64,000 bases of DNA, taken from assembly GCA_022710585.1 (NCBI GenBank), contig JAKLGV010000012.1, positions 33,063 to 97,062 of the forward strand, written 5' to 3'. This document shows, in pieces, positions 1-7,925 of this stretch. Within the stretch, counting starts at the first letter, position 1; every line of letters begins with the position of its first letter. This stretch comes from Deltaproteobacteria bacterium (GTDB taxonomy: Bacteria > Desulfobacterota > Syntrophia > Syntrophales > Smithellaceae). The notes under the pieces are model-generated. The model was not told the origin of the DNA. It saw only the letters and a program-made list of their open reading frames with translations, and ran no database searches. The position numbers and the translations under genes are program-made.

Positions 1-1
1 C

Positions 2-676
2 ATTGTGACCATGGATGACGATTTACAGAATCCGCCGGAAGAAATCCCCAAACTCATAGCGAAATTGATGGAGGCATATGATGTGGTTTACGGCACGCCC
101 GAAAAGGAACAGCACGGATTCTGGAGAGACAGGGCTTCGCAGATATCAAAACTGATTCTTCAGGAATCGATGGGCGCGGAAACAGCCAGAAAGGCAAGCG
201 CTTTTCGCGCCTTCCGGAAAGATGTGCGCGCGGCTTTTGATAATTACCAGAGCGCCTATGTTTCCATCGATGTCCTTTTGACCTGGGGGACGACAAAATT
301 CACGGCGATTTCCGTCCGTCATGACACCCGACAGATCGGCGCTTCGAACTATTCATTCGGAAAACTCGTCACTCACGCCATGAATATGATGACCGGTTTC
401 AGCACGCTTCCTCTGCAACTTGCCAGTCTGATGGGATTTGCGATTACCTTTTTCGGTTTTTGTGTTCTTGTCTATGTGGTGGGGCGATATTTTATTCAGG
501 GAGCTTCCGTTCCGGGTTTTGCGTTTCTGGCGTCCATCATTTCCATTTTCGCGGGGGCCCAGATGTTTTCGCTGGGGATCATGGGCGAATACCTCGCGCG
601 CATGCATTCCCGCAGCATGGGAAGACCACCAAGCGTCGTCCGTGACACCGTCGGATTGCTGAACAGGAAGGATTAA
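2..676 (+). CDS. Polyprenyl-phosphate glycosyltransferase (GT2, GtrB/DPM-like), 5' end outside window
   Basis: C-terminal part of a membrane glycosyltransferase that puts a sugar onto undecaprenyl phosphate for export or O-antigen modification. The frame is open to the first base of the window. The visible protein begins IVTMDDDLQNPP, the nucleotide-sugar/metal-binding acidic motif typical of dolichol-phosphate-mannose-synthase-like GT2 enzymes. Further on there is an RxxGxSxYS stretch (RQIGASNYSFG) and then two hydrophobic segments, roughly visible residues 135-160 and 168-192, with the usual MGEYLAR end. The stop TAA overlaps the ATG of the next gene by one base, so the two are translationally coupled in a surface-polysaccharide operon. 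The sugar cannot be told from sequence. Confidence 0.88.
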   Translation: MVTMDDDLQNPPEEIPKLIAKLMEAYDVVYGTPEKEQHGFWRDRASQISKLILQESMGAETARKASAFRAFRKDVRAAFDNYQSAYVSIDVLLTWGTTKFTAISVRHDTRQIGASNYSFGKLVTHAMNMMTGFSTLPLQLASLMGFAITFFGFCVLVYVVGRYFIQGASVPGFAFLASIISIFAGAQMFSLGIMGEYLARMHSRSMGRPPSVVRDTVGLLNRKD

Positions 677-1416
677 TGGATTCGGTTTTACCTCACGTAT
701 ATCTTTCAGACATTGATAAGGAAAGATTTGCTATCGAAACAGCCCGGGCACCAGAGGTGACCATTGAAACACTGCAATCTGTTCTCGATTTTTGTTATGA
801 ACACACCGTTCAATTACTGATTGCCCGTTGCAATGCCAGTGATCTGAAAACCGTTCAGGCCATGGAATCCAATGGATTTTTCCTGACCGACACTTTGTTA
901 TATTACCAATGTGATATTTTAACGACCCCGGCAGCTCGTAACGTCCCCCATATAAATATTTCCCCTGTTCACCCCGGTGAAGAAGATATGGTGAAGAACA
1001 TGGCCTATGAAGCATTTCGCGGCTACATCGGCCACTACCACGCGGATCCCAAATTAGATCGACAAAAATGCGATGAAGCGTATGCGTCGTGGGCCTATCG
1101 TTCCTGTATTCGGAAAGATATTGCTGATCAGGTTCTTGTGGCTAAACAGGATGGCTCTTTAAAAGGATTTATCGTATTAAAGATGCATAAACCGGAAGAA
1201 GGTCAACTGGTACTTAACGCGGTTCATCCGGAAGCGCAGGGATCCGGTGTTTATTCCGCGCTCGTATCAGCCGCCAAAGAGTGGTGTTTTCAGCAAGGCG
1301 CCAAACGGATCACCACATCAACCCATCTGCCGAACATTGCCGTACAGAAAGTATGGGCCAGGCATGGATTCTGGTTGACGCATGCGGATTGCACATTTCA
1401 CAAGTGGTTTGATTGA
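676..1416 (+). CDS. GNAT-family acetyltransferase, WecD-like by context
   Basis: A 246-residue protein whose C-terminal half has the GNAT fold pattern: a strand, LVLNAVHPEAQGSGVYSAL (the acetyl-CoA pyrophosphate loop is the Q-G-S-G-V part, about residues 190-196), then helix and AVQKVWARHGF near the end, a typical GNAT closing strand. The N-terminal ~90 residues are divergent, as in WecD, which acetylates dTDP-4-amino-4,6-dideoxygalactose. It sits immediately before a clear WecE-type transaminase, so N-acetylation of the amino sugar made by that enzyme is the likely role. The assignment to the substrate is inference from context; membership of GNAT is seen directly. Its start overlaps the preceding stop. 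Confidence 0.78.
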   Translation: MDSVLPHVYLSDIDKERFAIETARAPEVTIETLQSVLDFCYEHTVQLLIARCNASDLKTVQAMESNGFFLTDTLLYYQCDILTTPAARNVPHINISPVHPGEEDMVKNMAYEAFRGYIGHYHADPKLDRQKCDEAYASWAYRSCIRKDIADQVLVAKQDGSLKGFIVLKMHKPEEGQLVLNAVHPEAQGSGVYSALVSAAKEWCFQQGAKRITTSTHLPNIAVQKVWARHGFWLTHADCTFHKWFD

Positions 1417-1448
1417 TATATAATTTTCATGCGGTGTTTGCAGGCTTT

Positions 1449-1553
1449 ATGAAGCGTTGCCTCCAATGTTCTCAAATATTGCAACGTCTTGACTGGCAAT
1501 GTCCAAAATGTATTGAATCATGGAGAGGTTCGTATGTATCGCATTCCTTTTAA
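1449..1553 (+). pseudogene. 34-codon zinc-ribbon fragment in front of the transaminase
   Basis: A short frame between the GNAT gene and wecE encodes MKRCLQC followed ten residues later by CPKC, a clean two-knuckle CxxC-x10-CxxC zinc ribbon, and then runs out into wecE in another frame. Some SAM-dependent methyltransferases of O-antigen clusters begin with such a ribbon, so this may be the 5' stub of a gene whose body was deleted. It could also be a genuine micropeptide. No convincing ribosome binding site is visible. Kept at low confidence. Confidence 0.3.
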
Positions 1554-2676
1554 CAAGCCCTTTATTGTCGGCAAAGAACTTTTTTATATCGCACAGGCCG
1601 TCATTGATCATAAACACACGGCCGGCGACGGTCTCTTTACAAAAAAATGTCAGGCGTGGCTGGAAGAGCGCCTTGGTTCCGGCAAGGTTCTGCTGACGCA
1701 TTCCTGCACGGCGGCTCTGGAGATGGCAGCCATCCTGGCGGATATCCAACCCGGCGACGAAGTCATCATGCCGTCCTACACTTTCGTTTCGACAGCCAAT
1801 GCCTTTGTGCTACGGGGCGGAGTCCCCGTCTTCGTCGATATTCGTCCGGACACACTCAATATAGATGAAAGATTGATTGAAGCGGCCGTCACCTCCCGCA
1901 CGAAGGCCATTGTGCCGGTTCATTACGCCGGAGTGGCCTGTGCCATGGATACCATTATGGATATCGCCCGACGGCATAAACTTCTGGTCATTGAAGACGC
2001 GGCGCAGGGAATCTTATCCGCCTATAAAGGACAGCCGTTGGGATCGATCGGAAATTTTGGCGCGCTTTCCTTTCACGAAACCAAGAATATCATCTCCGGT
2101 GAAGGCGGCGCGCTGGTCGTCAACGACACGCGCTTTGCTGAACGGGCAGAGATGATCCGCGAGAAGGGCACCAATCGCAGCAAGTTTTTCCGCGGACATG
2201 TGGATAAATACACGTGGGTGGATATCGGATCATCTTATCTGCCAAGTGACATCGTCGCCGCGTTTCTTTATGCTCAAATGGAGAACGCCGAACAGATTAT
2301 CGCAAGACGGAATTTGATTTATGATTTATACAGAACAAAATTACAGCCTTTAGCGGATAACGGTTTGCTGCGACTTCCTTTAATTTTTGATGACTGTTGC
2401 AGCAACGGTCATATTTTTTATATGATCACTAAATCGCTGGAGGAAAGAATAAATCTGACTGAATTTTTGAAACAGGAGGGCATCATGGCTGTTTTTCATT
2501 ATGTGCCTCTGCACAGTTCCCCGGCGGGGAAATTATTCGGACGAACTTGTGGGACCATGAACGTCACCGAGACCGTCAGCGACTGTCTGCTGCGACTGCC
2601 TCTCTATTATGAAATGACGGAAAAAGACGTTGGTTTCATTACGGAAACGATAAGGAAATTTTATCAGTGCGCCTGA
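1534..2676 (+). CDS. wecE: dTDP-4-amino-4,6-dideoxygalactose transaminase (WecE/RffA)
   Basis: A 380-residue PLP-dependent DegT/DnrJ/EryC1/StrS sugar aminotransferase that converts dTDP-4-keto-6-deoxyglucose to dTDP-4-amino-4,6-dideoxygalactose, a precursor of enterobacterial-common-antigen-type or O-antigen sugars. Long blocks match what I know of E. coli WecE: GDEVIMPSYTFVSTANAFVL, VHYAGVAC, EDAAQG, SFHETKN (PLP lysine about K184) and IREKGTNRS. The start at 1534 is preferred over an in-frame ATG 15 codons upstream because GGAGAGG lies just ahead of it and the protein then begins IPFNKP like the family. It follows a GNAT gene that probably acetylates the product. Confidence 0.93.
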   Translation: MYRIPFNKPFIVGKELFYIAQAVIDHKHTAGDGLFTKKCQAWLEERLGSGKVLLTHSCTAALEMAAILADIQPGDEVIMPSYTFVSTANAFVLRGGVPVFVDIRPDTLNIDERLIEAAVTSRTKAIVPVHYAGVACAMDTIMDIARRHKLLVIEDAAQGILSAYKGQPLGSIGNFGALSFHETKNIISGEGGALVVNDTRFAERAEMIREKGTNRSKFFRGHVDKYTWVDIGSSYLPSDIVAAFLYAQMENAEQIIARRNLIYDLYRTKLQPLADNGLLRLPLIFDDCCSNGHIFYMITKSLEERINLTEFLKQEGIMAVFHYVPLHSSPAGKLFGRTCGTMNVTETVSDCLLRLPLYYEMTEKDVGFITETIRKFYQCA

Positions 2677-2788
2677 CTCATTCGAAGGACAATGAAACTG
2701 GCCTTGTATCAATAAAAAACTTGATAAAAAATATTGCGGCATGTAAAGTCTTCTCCAAAGAAAGATTCTTTTTCAGAGAATAAGCATT

Positions 2789-5500
2789 ATGGCTAAAAGC
2801 ACAGCATTAGCAGAAATGATGAAAGCTGCCGAGCAGGGAAACGCGGTTGCCCAGAACAATTTGGGAGTGGTTTACCTGACCGGCAAGAACGTTGCGAGAG
2901 ATGATGCTGAAGCCGTCAAATGGTTCACTAAATCAGCTCAACAGGGAAACGTAAGCGCCCAGTTTAATCTAGGCTGGATGTATCATGAAGGCCGGGGTGT
3001 CGCCCAGAACAACACGGAAGCCGCCCACTGGTATTTTGAGGCGGCTCAGCAGGGCAATTTTAATGCCCAGTTCAATCTGGGGCTGATGTATCGCAACGGC
3101 GAGGGAGTGGTTCAGGACGATGGCCAGGCCGTGCTATGGTTTTTAAAGGCGGCCGAGCAGGGCAATGCCAATGCCCAGTTCAATTTGGCTGAAATGTATC
3201 ACGACGGCCAGGGGGTTGACCAGGATGACGCAGAGGCTCTGAAATGGTATCGCAAGGCAGCCGATCATGGACAGGCGGAGGCCCAGGCGGTGCTGGGGAT
3301 GTTCTACGAGGAAGGCAAAGGCGTTCTTCAGGACGATGCCAGGGCGGCGAAATGGTATCGGAAAGCGGCGGAACAGGGTCATCCGGAGGGGCAATTCAAA
3401 TTCGGACAGATGTATCAAGAGGGCAGGAGCGTCCCGCAGAGCGATGTGGAAGCTGTCCACTGGTATCTGCAAGCGGCCGAACAGGGTCATATCAATGCTC
3501 AGTTTCTTCTGGGCTGGATGTACCTGGAAGGCGAAGGCGTTCCCCAGGATTTCACGAATGCGGTGAAATGGTATCGGGAGGCGGCAGAAAACGGACATAT
3601 CGATGCCCAGATCTGGCTCGCCGGCATTTATCGGGACGGCATCTTTGTTCCTCAGGATAATGCCGAGGCGGCGAAATGGTATCGCCAGGCCGCCGAGCAG
3701 GGAGATGCCGAGGCGCAGAATATTCTGGGAATGATGTATATCGAGGGCAAGGGTGTCCCGCTGGACGAAGCCGAAGCCGTAAAATGGTATCGTATGGCAG
3801 CCCGGCAGGGAAACGCGGATGCCCAGGCTGTGCTGGAGGCCATCTGTCCTGAAGACGAAGAAATATTGCCCGAAGAAGCCGGGACAGCTGTTCAGGAGCT
3901 TTCCCCAGAGGCGATGCCTGAACCTGCTTTGCAGGCCGAAGTCACTCCGGTACAGGAAACACTCTCCGATGTGCCGCCCGAGGATGAAGCGGAGGCGGTC
4001 AACTGGTATCTTCAGGCAGCCGACCGGGGAGACGCCAACGCTCAGTATGTGATCGGCATGATGTATAAAGAAGGCCGGGGCGTGCCCAAAGATGACGTCC
4101 AGGCCATCCACTGGCTGGGAATGGCGGCTGGGCAAGGCCAAGCGGATGCCCAGTATAATCTGGGCATCATCTACCAGGAAGGCGAAGGCATTCCCAAGGA
4201 TGATGCCGAGGCGGCCCAATGGTTTTATAACGCAGCCCGGCAGGGAATTGCTGATGCTCAGTTTAATCTGGGCGTCATGTATCAGGAAGGGCTGGGTGTT
4301 GGTCAGAGCGATGCCGAGGCGGTGAAATGGTATCTGCTGGCGGCAGAACAGGGCGTCGTAGATGCCCAGACCGTGCTGGGCTTGATGTACAAAGAAGGAA
4401 GAGGAGTGGGACAAAACGACGCCGAGGCCGTCAAGTGGTACCTGAAAGCAGCCGAACAGAATGACGCCAATGCTCAGTTTGAAATTGGCGGAATGTACAT
4501 CAGCGGACTGGGCGTTGATCAGGATTATACCGAAGCGGCCAGATGGTACCGAAAGGCCGCCGAACAGGGCAACGAACACGCTCAGTTTAACCTCGGTTTG
4601 ATGTTTCAGGACGGGTTGGGTGTCGAACAAAATGACGCCGAGGCGCTGCGATGGTTTCTGCAGGCCGGTGAGCGCGGACAGGCGGGAGCCCAAGCGATAC
4701 TGGGTATGATGTACAAAGAAGGATTGGGCGTTGTTCAGGATTACACCGAAGCCGTCAAGTGGTACCTCAAGGCGGCCGAACAGGGCATCTCCAACGCGCA
4801 ATATAATTTAGGCATGATGTACCATAAAGGCGAAGGTGTGCCGCAGGATAATGCTCAAGCCTTAAAGTGGTTTTATGAAGCGGCCGGGCAGGAAGACGCC
4901 TATGCCCAGTTTAATCTGGGCTGGATGTACCAGACCGGTGAAGGGGTTGCGCAGGACAATGCCGAAGCCGTCAGGTGGTACCTCAAGGCGGCCGGACAGG
5001 GCATTCTACAGGCCCAGTACACGCTCGGAACGATGTACCGGAAAGGTGAAGGGGTGCCGCAGGACGATGCTGAAGCCGCGAAGTGGTTACGGACGGCGGC
5101 CGATCAGGAAGACGCCAACGCGCAATTTGATCTGGGCTGGATGCATCAGGAAGGCGAAGGAGTTTCACGCAGTGATGAAGAGGCAGTCCAGTGGTATCTC
5201 AAGGCGGCTGACCAGGGCCATACTGAAGCCCAATTCAATCTGGGACTGAAATACTTTTACGGAGAAGGCGTGACGCAGGACGCGACAGAGGCGATTAAAT
5301 GGTATCGCAAAGCGGCTGACCAGGGATACGCTGAAGCCCAAAACTGGCTGGGCGATATCTATCAGGACGGCATCTTTGTCGCGCAGGACGACGCCGAAGC
5401 GGCCAAATGGTATCTGAAGGCAGCTCAACAGGGTCATGAAAAGGCGCTGGCCAAACTCGAAGAGATAAAGAATAAAAAATCAGGTTCATCACCCCAATAG
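2789..5500 (+). CDS. Large Sel1-like repeat protein (about 22 repeats)
   Basis: A 903-residue protein made almost wholly of 36-residue Sel1-like (TPR-type) repeats with the consensus AEAVKWYxKAAEQG-xAxAQxxLGxMYxxGxGVxQDD. I count 9 full repeats, a partial one, a proline- and glutamate-rich linker (about residues 345-400), then 13 more and a partial last repeat. No signal peptide or membrane segment is visible, so it is predicted to be cytoplasmic unless exported by an unusual route. Sel1 proteins are helical scaffolds for protein-protein contacts; no enzymatic domain is present. The DNA shows an obvious ~108-bp periodicity, favourable to expansion by unequal recombination. A shorter relative lies at 58608. 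The partner is unknown. Confidence 0.93.
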   Translation: MAKSTALAEMMKAAEQGNAVAQNNLGVVYLTGKNVARDDAEAVKWFTKSAQQGNVSAQFNLGWMYHEGRGVAQNNTEAAHWYFEAAQQGNFNAQFNLGLMYRNGEGVVQDDGQAVLWFLKAAEQGNANAQFNLAEMYHDGQGVDQDDAEALKWYRKAADHGQAEAQAVLGMFYEEGKGVLQDDARAAKWYRKAAEQGHPEGQFKFGQMYQEGRSVPQSDVEAVHWYLQAAEQGHINAQFLLGWMYLEGEGVPQDFTNAVKWYREAAENGHIDAQIWLAGIYRDGIFVPQDNAEAAKWYRQAAEQGDAEAQNILGMMYIEGKGVPLDEAEAVKWYRMAARQGNADAQAVLEAICPEDEEILPEEAGTAVQELSPEAMPEPALQAEVTPVQETLSDVPPEDEAEAVNWYLQAADRGDANAQYVIGMMYKEGRGVPKDDVQAIHWLGMAAGQGQADAQYNLGIIYQEGEGIPKDDAEAAQWFYNAARQGIADAQFNLGVMYQEGLGVGQSDAEAVKWYLLAAEQGVVDAQTVLGLMYKEGRGVGQNDAEAVKWYLKAAEQNDANAQFEIGGMYISGLGVDQDYTEAARWYRKAAEQGNEHAQFNLGLMFQDGLGVEQNDAEALRWFLQAGERGQAGAQAILGMMYKEGLGVVQDYTEAVKWYLKAAEQGISNAQYNLGMMYHKGEGVPQDNAQALKWFYEAAGQEDAYAQFNLGWMYQTGEGVAQDNAEAVRWYLKAAGQGILQAQYTLGTMYRKGEGVPQDDAEAAKWLRTAADQEDANAQFDLGWMHQEGEGVSRSDEEAVQWYLKAADQGHTEAQFNLGLKYFYGEGVTQDATEAIKWYRKAADQGYAEAQNWLGDIYQDGIFVAQDDAEAAKWYLKAAQQGHEKALAKLEEIKNKKSGSSPQ
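2789..5500 (+). repeat. Tandem ~108-bp coding repeats
   Basis: Each 36-residue Sel1 unit corresponds to about 108 bp, repeated some 22 times with one break of ~160 bp at about 3830-3990. The units have diverged in DNA sequence more than in protein sequence. This also explains long open frames on the opposite strand here. Confidence 0.85.
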
Positions 5501-5561
5501 ATCATTATTTGGTGAAATTTCACTGCTCATCACTTCCAACGGATAAAAAATTCCTCCCCCC

Positions 5562-5590
5562 TTGACATTGAACGCCAACAGTAGTAAATT
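5562..5590 (+). promoter_or_regulatory. Candidate sigma70 promoter of the 5.6-5.95 kb transcription unit
   Basis: TTGACA at 5562-5567, a 17-bp spacer, then TAAATT at 5585-5590 (four of six bases match). It lies just before a region rich in perfect stems that ends in an intrinsic terminator. Confidence 0.5.
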
Positions 5591-5596
5591 AATTTC

Positions 5597-5949
5597 AAAG
5601 AGTGCTGCAATGCCCGGACGATATTGTGTAAGGTTACGCCATTTCTATGGAGGTAATAAAACAAAATTTGTTTTGGGTATTAAGTGAAAATGAAGACTGC
5701 CGTAGAGCGGTTATTTTTAAGCTGATTACAGCTTACGATATAAAGCATTGCAGCTCTCTTCTTCAATATCCTGAACAAACGAGATAGCGCTGCACACGCG
5801 GGGAGTCCCTCAAGAAAAACACAATTGCTTTCGTGTGGTTTTCCTCCTCAAAGACCCTTTGTTCAATGATGCGACTCCAGCTATCACGCGGTATAAGCGT
5901 TTCTCGTTAGCCCCTCGCCAAAAACAATATTTAGCGGGGGGTTTTTATT
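5597..5949 (+). ncRNA. Candidate structured non-coding RNA, class not recognised
   Basis: The ~350 bases after the promoter hold nested pairings. GCTGCAATGC (5604-5613) is the exact reverse complement of GCATTGCAGC (5745-5754), and the helix continues past a T-T mismatch as AGAG/CTCT. Inside are hairpins AAAACAAA/TTTGTTTT (about 5658-5674), ACTGC/GCGGT (5696-5711) and AAGCTG-ATTA-CAGCTT (5719-5734), which together give a multibranched domain. A second arm at about 5814-5843 pairs GAAAAACACA with TGTGGTTTTC. The unit ends with a GC-rich hairpin plus T tract. It lacks the hallmark sequences of tmRNA, RNase P RNA or SRP RNA as I know them. A 46-codon frame (5647-5787, MEVIKQNLFWV...) overlaps it and would be the alternative product, but it has no good ribosome binding site. 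Confidence 0.42.
5911..5949 (+). terminator. Rho-independent terminator
   Basis: CCCCTCGC pairs with GCGGGGGG (8 bp with one G-T) around an A/T-rich loop and is followed by TTTTTATTT. It closes the transcription unit that starts near 5597. Confidence 0.75.
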
Positions 5950-6040
5950 TGCCGGGATAGGCGTTTCAAACCAATATTTTTGAACAAGGCCCGAATCATC
6001 GATTGGATTGGTCCTTGATCATCAGGAAAAGAAAGGATTT

Positions 6041-6430
6041 ATGTTCAGGCTCAGGCAACAAAACGGAATGACGACTGTCGGGTGGTTATTGACCGTCGGG
6101 CTGATCATTGCTGTTTCCATCCCGGCCATGAAAATTATTCCCATCTATCTCAGCGATGTAAAAGTCCATAACGCTTTGAAAAAGCTGGAAATGGATCTAA
6201 CCTCGCAGGCAGGCATCATGACGGCGGCCAAAATAAAACAAGGCCTGCTGCATCGTTTTGAACTTCAAAATATGCCGGAAATTACTCCCGACGAAATCAT
6301 GGTGACACAGACGGCGGACGCCTTCAAGGTTCGCATAACGCATCAATACAGCGAACGGATCATCAAAGATAAATATTTTACCTTCAAGATTGATAAATCC
6401 GTTGAAATACCGATTATCATTAAAAACTGA
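6041..6430 (+). CDS. DUF4845 family single-pass membrane protein
   Basis: A 129-residue protein with a short basic N-terminus (MFRLRQQNGMTTVGWLL), one hydrophobic segment (about residues 14-34), then a soluble domain beginning KIIPIYLSDVKVHNALKKL. This is the layout of DUF4845 proteins, whose N-terminus resembles a pilin-like GMT..GWLL signal. Function is unknown in the family. The start at 6041 is preferred to an ATG 11 codons upstream because AGAAAGGA sits directly before it. It is the first gene after the terminator at 5949 and is followed 60 bp later by a thioesterase gene. Confidence 0.75.
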   Translation: MFRLRQQNGMTTVGWLLTVGLIIAVSIPAMKIIPIYLSDVKVHNALKKLEMDLTSQAGIMTAAKIKQGLLHRFELQNMPEITPDEIMVTQTADAFKVRITHQYSERIIKDKYFTFKIDKSVEIPIIIKN

Positions 6431-6493
6431 TCGGGCGACAAGAAGCGCGGCGACGATCAAGAAATCTCATCAAAGGCCTGGAGAAATTATGGT

Positions 6494-6958
6494 ATGGATG
6501 CTCTTCCCATAGAAGCAATGCTGGAAAATTTAAAAGTCGTCTATGAAGATACAATGCCTTTCAATAAGTATCTGGGGCTGAAAATAGAATCCATTTCCAC
6601 GGAGAGCGTGGTGGTCAGAATTGATATGAGAGATGAACTGGTCGGAAATTTTGAAAAAAAAATTCTGCACGGCGGCGTGATCTCCACTATCCTGGATTTT
6701 ACCGGCAGTGTCATCGCGCAAATCCACGTTATCAAAGAAATGAAAGACGCTTCGCTGGATAAAGTGGTCAAACGCCTCACCGGTATGGGAACGATTGACA
6801 TGCGAATAGATTATATGCGTCCGGGAAAGGGCGCTTATTTTCTGGCAACCGGTCATCTGCTGAGGCTGGGACACAAGGTGGCCGTCGCGCGCACGGAATT
6901 TGTAAATGAAGAGGGTGTGCTGATTGCCGTCGGGACCAGCACTTATATCGTCGGATAG
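6494..6958 (+). CDS. Hotdog-fold thioesterase (PaaI/YigI-like)
   Basis: A 154-residue single-domain hotdog protein, predicted to hydrolyse acyl-CoA thioesters in the cytoplasm. The pattern FNKYLGLKIESI at the N-terminus, LHGGVISTILDFTG in the central helix (the HGG-x-x-x-x-x-x-D signature of PaaI-type thioesterases) and the strand MRIDYMRPG are all present. Acyl specificity cannot be read from sequence, though the neighbouring acyl-CoA synthetase and CoA-transferase genes suggest a fatty or aromatic acyl-CoA setting. The start has GGAG about ten bases upstream. Confidence 0.85.
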   Translation: MDALPIEAMLENLKVVYEDTMPFNKYLGLKIESISTESVVVRIDMRDELVGNFEKKILHGGVISTILDFTGSVIAQIHVIKEMKDASLDKVVKRLTGMGTIDMRIDYMRPGKGAYFLATGHLLRLGHKVAVARTEFVNEEGVLIAVGTSTYIVG

Positions 6959-6977
6959 AACAAACAGGGAGTGTGTG

Positions 6978-7913
6978 ATGCCTATTCAATGTCCAAACTG
7001 CCGGATGGATTTCAATGCGGAAGATATCGCGCACACCTTGAAGAACGGCCATTTTCAATGCCCGGTGTGCGATGCCAAAATTCCATCACCGTCGGCCTCT
7101 GATCGGCAAAATGATCCGGCTTCATTTTTTCGTCGGTCTGCGCCTGCCCTGATTGTTCTGGGCATTGCCGCTGCGTGTCTCATTTTTTATTTCTTCTCTG
7201 CTTCACTGAAAACGGCGCCAACGACAAGTCCTGTCCCTCCCGCCGCCGCGATACCGGCGCCTCTTCCCGCTTCTGCTCCCACAGGCGCGCCGCCAGACAT
7301 CCCCGCTCTCCCGGAAAAGACGCAGTCCGCGCAAACGGCCCCGACCCCGCAGCCGCTTGATAAAATGAAAATTGTGGAACTCATCGCGGCTATGTATCAC
7401 GTCACGCACTCCTATACCATGGATGGCGGATTCGTCTGCCTGGATATGGCCATCGATGTATGGAATCAGTTAAAAACCCGGGGCATCGACGCCAAAATAA
7501 TGGGGGGTATTCTTACAGAAAATATTGCCACATGGAATTACCGGCAACTCGCCATGGACAGCAATCACGCGTGGGTGATCGTGACCATCAGCCCGACCGA
7601 AAAGGTGGCCGTCGAAACCACGGCGGGCATCGTCATCAAGCCGGGGATGAAAGACTATCCGGCGTATTTCAAGGGAATCGCCTTTGACAGCCCCGCGGAA
7701 ATCAAACGGTTTGAACTCATCAGGAAAGCGGCTTACGGAAACTGCCGGGCGACCAATCAGATGATTAAGGACTGGAACGAAAACGTGGCCGGCAAACCCA
7801 TGCGTCCGGAAGACGCGATTGCCAGGAAATCCCAACTGGAGCAAAGGAAAGCGGATTGCGAAAACGCTTTCAACGCTTTAAAAGAATTTGAATCTAAGGC
7901 GATTTTTTACTGA
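6978..7913 (+). CDS. Zinc-ribbon, membrane-anchored transglutaminase-like protein
   Basis: A 311-residue protein with three parts. Residues 1-40 form a zinc ribbon (MPIQCPNC...FQCPVCDAKI). Residues about 55-75 are a membrane segment, followed by a long Pro/Ala/Thr linker. The C-terminal domain has an ordered Cys-His-acid set that fits a transglutaminase/papain-like triad: C154 in GGFVCLDMA, H197 in SNHAWV and E213 in VETTAG. The linker implies that the C-terminal domain is outside the cytoplasm and the ribbon inside. Whether it is catalytic or a peptidoglycan/protein-binding relic is not known. The start at 6978 has AGGGAG upstream. Confidence 0.72.
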   Translation: MPIQCPNCRMDFNAEDIAHTLKNGHFQCPVCDAKIPSPSASDRQNDPASFFRRSAPALIVLGIAAACLIFYFFSASLKTAPTTSPVPPAAAIPAPLPASAPTGAPPDIPALPEKTQSAQTAPTPQPLDKMKIVELIAAMYHVTHSYTMDGGFVCLDMAIDVWNQLKTRGIDAKIMGGILTENIATWNYRQLAMDSNHAWVIVTISPTEKVAVETTAGIVIKPGMKDYPAYFKGIAFDSPAEIKRFELIRKAAYGNCRATNQMIKDWNENVAGKPMRPEDAIARKSQLEQRKADCENAFNALKEFESKAIFY

Positions 7914-7925
7914 ACCCCGCCTGCC

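Noticed and set aside
3143..4801. A 552-codon open frame on the minus strand inside the Sel1 gene
   Set aside because: It is the shadow of the 36-residue repeats: the opposite frame repeats with the same period, and its protein is itself a periodic low-information sequence. The plus-strand frame matches a known family.
5647..5787. 46-codon frame MEVIKQNLFWV... in the candidate ncRNA region
   Set aside because: There is no ribosome binding site at a normal distance, and the frame lies across conserved-looking helices. It was kept as an alternative in the ncRNA entry rather than called a gene.
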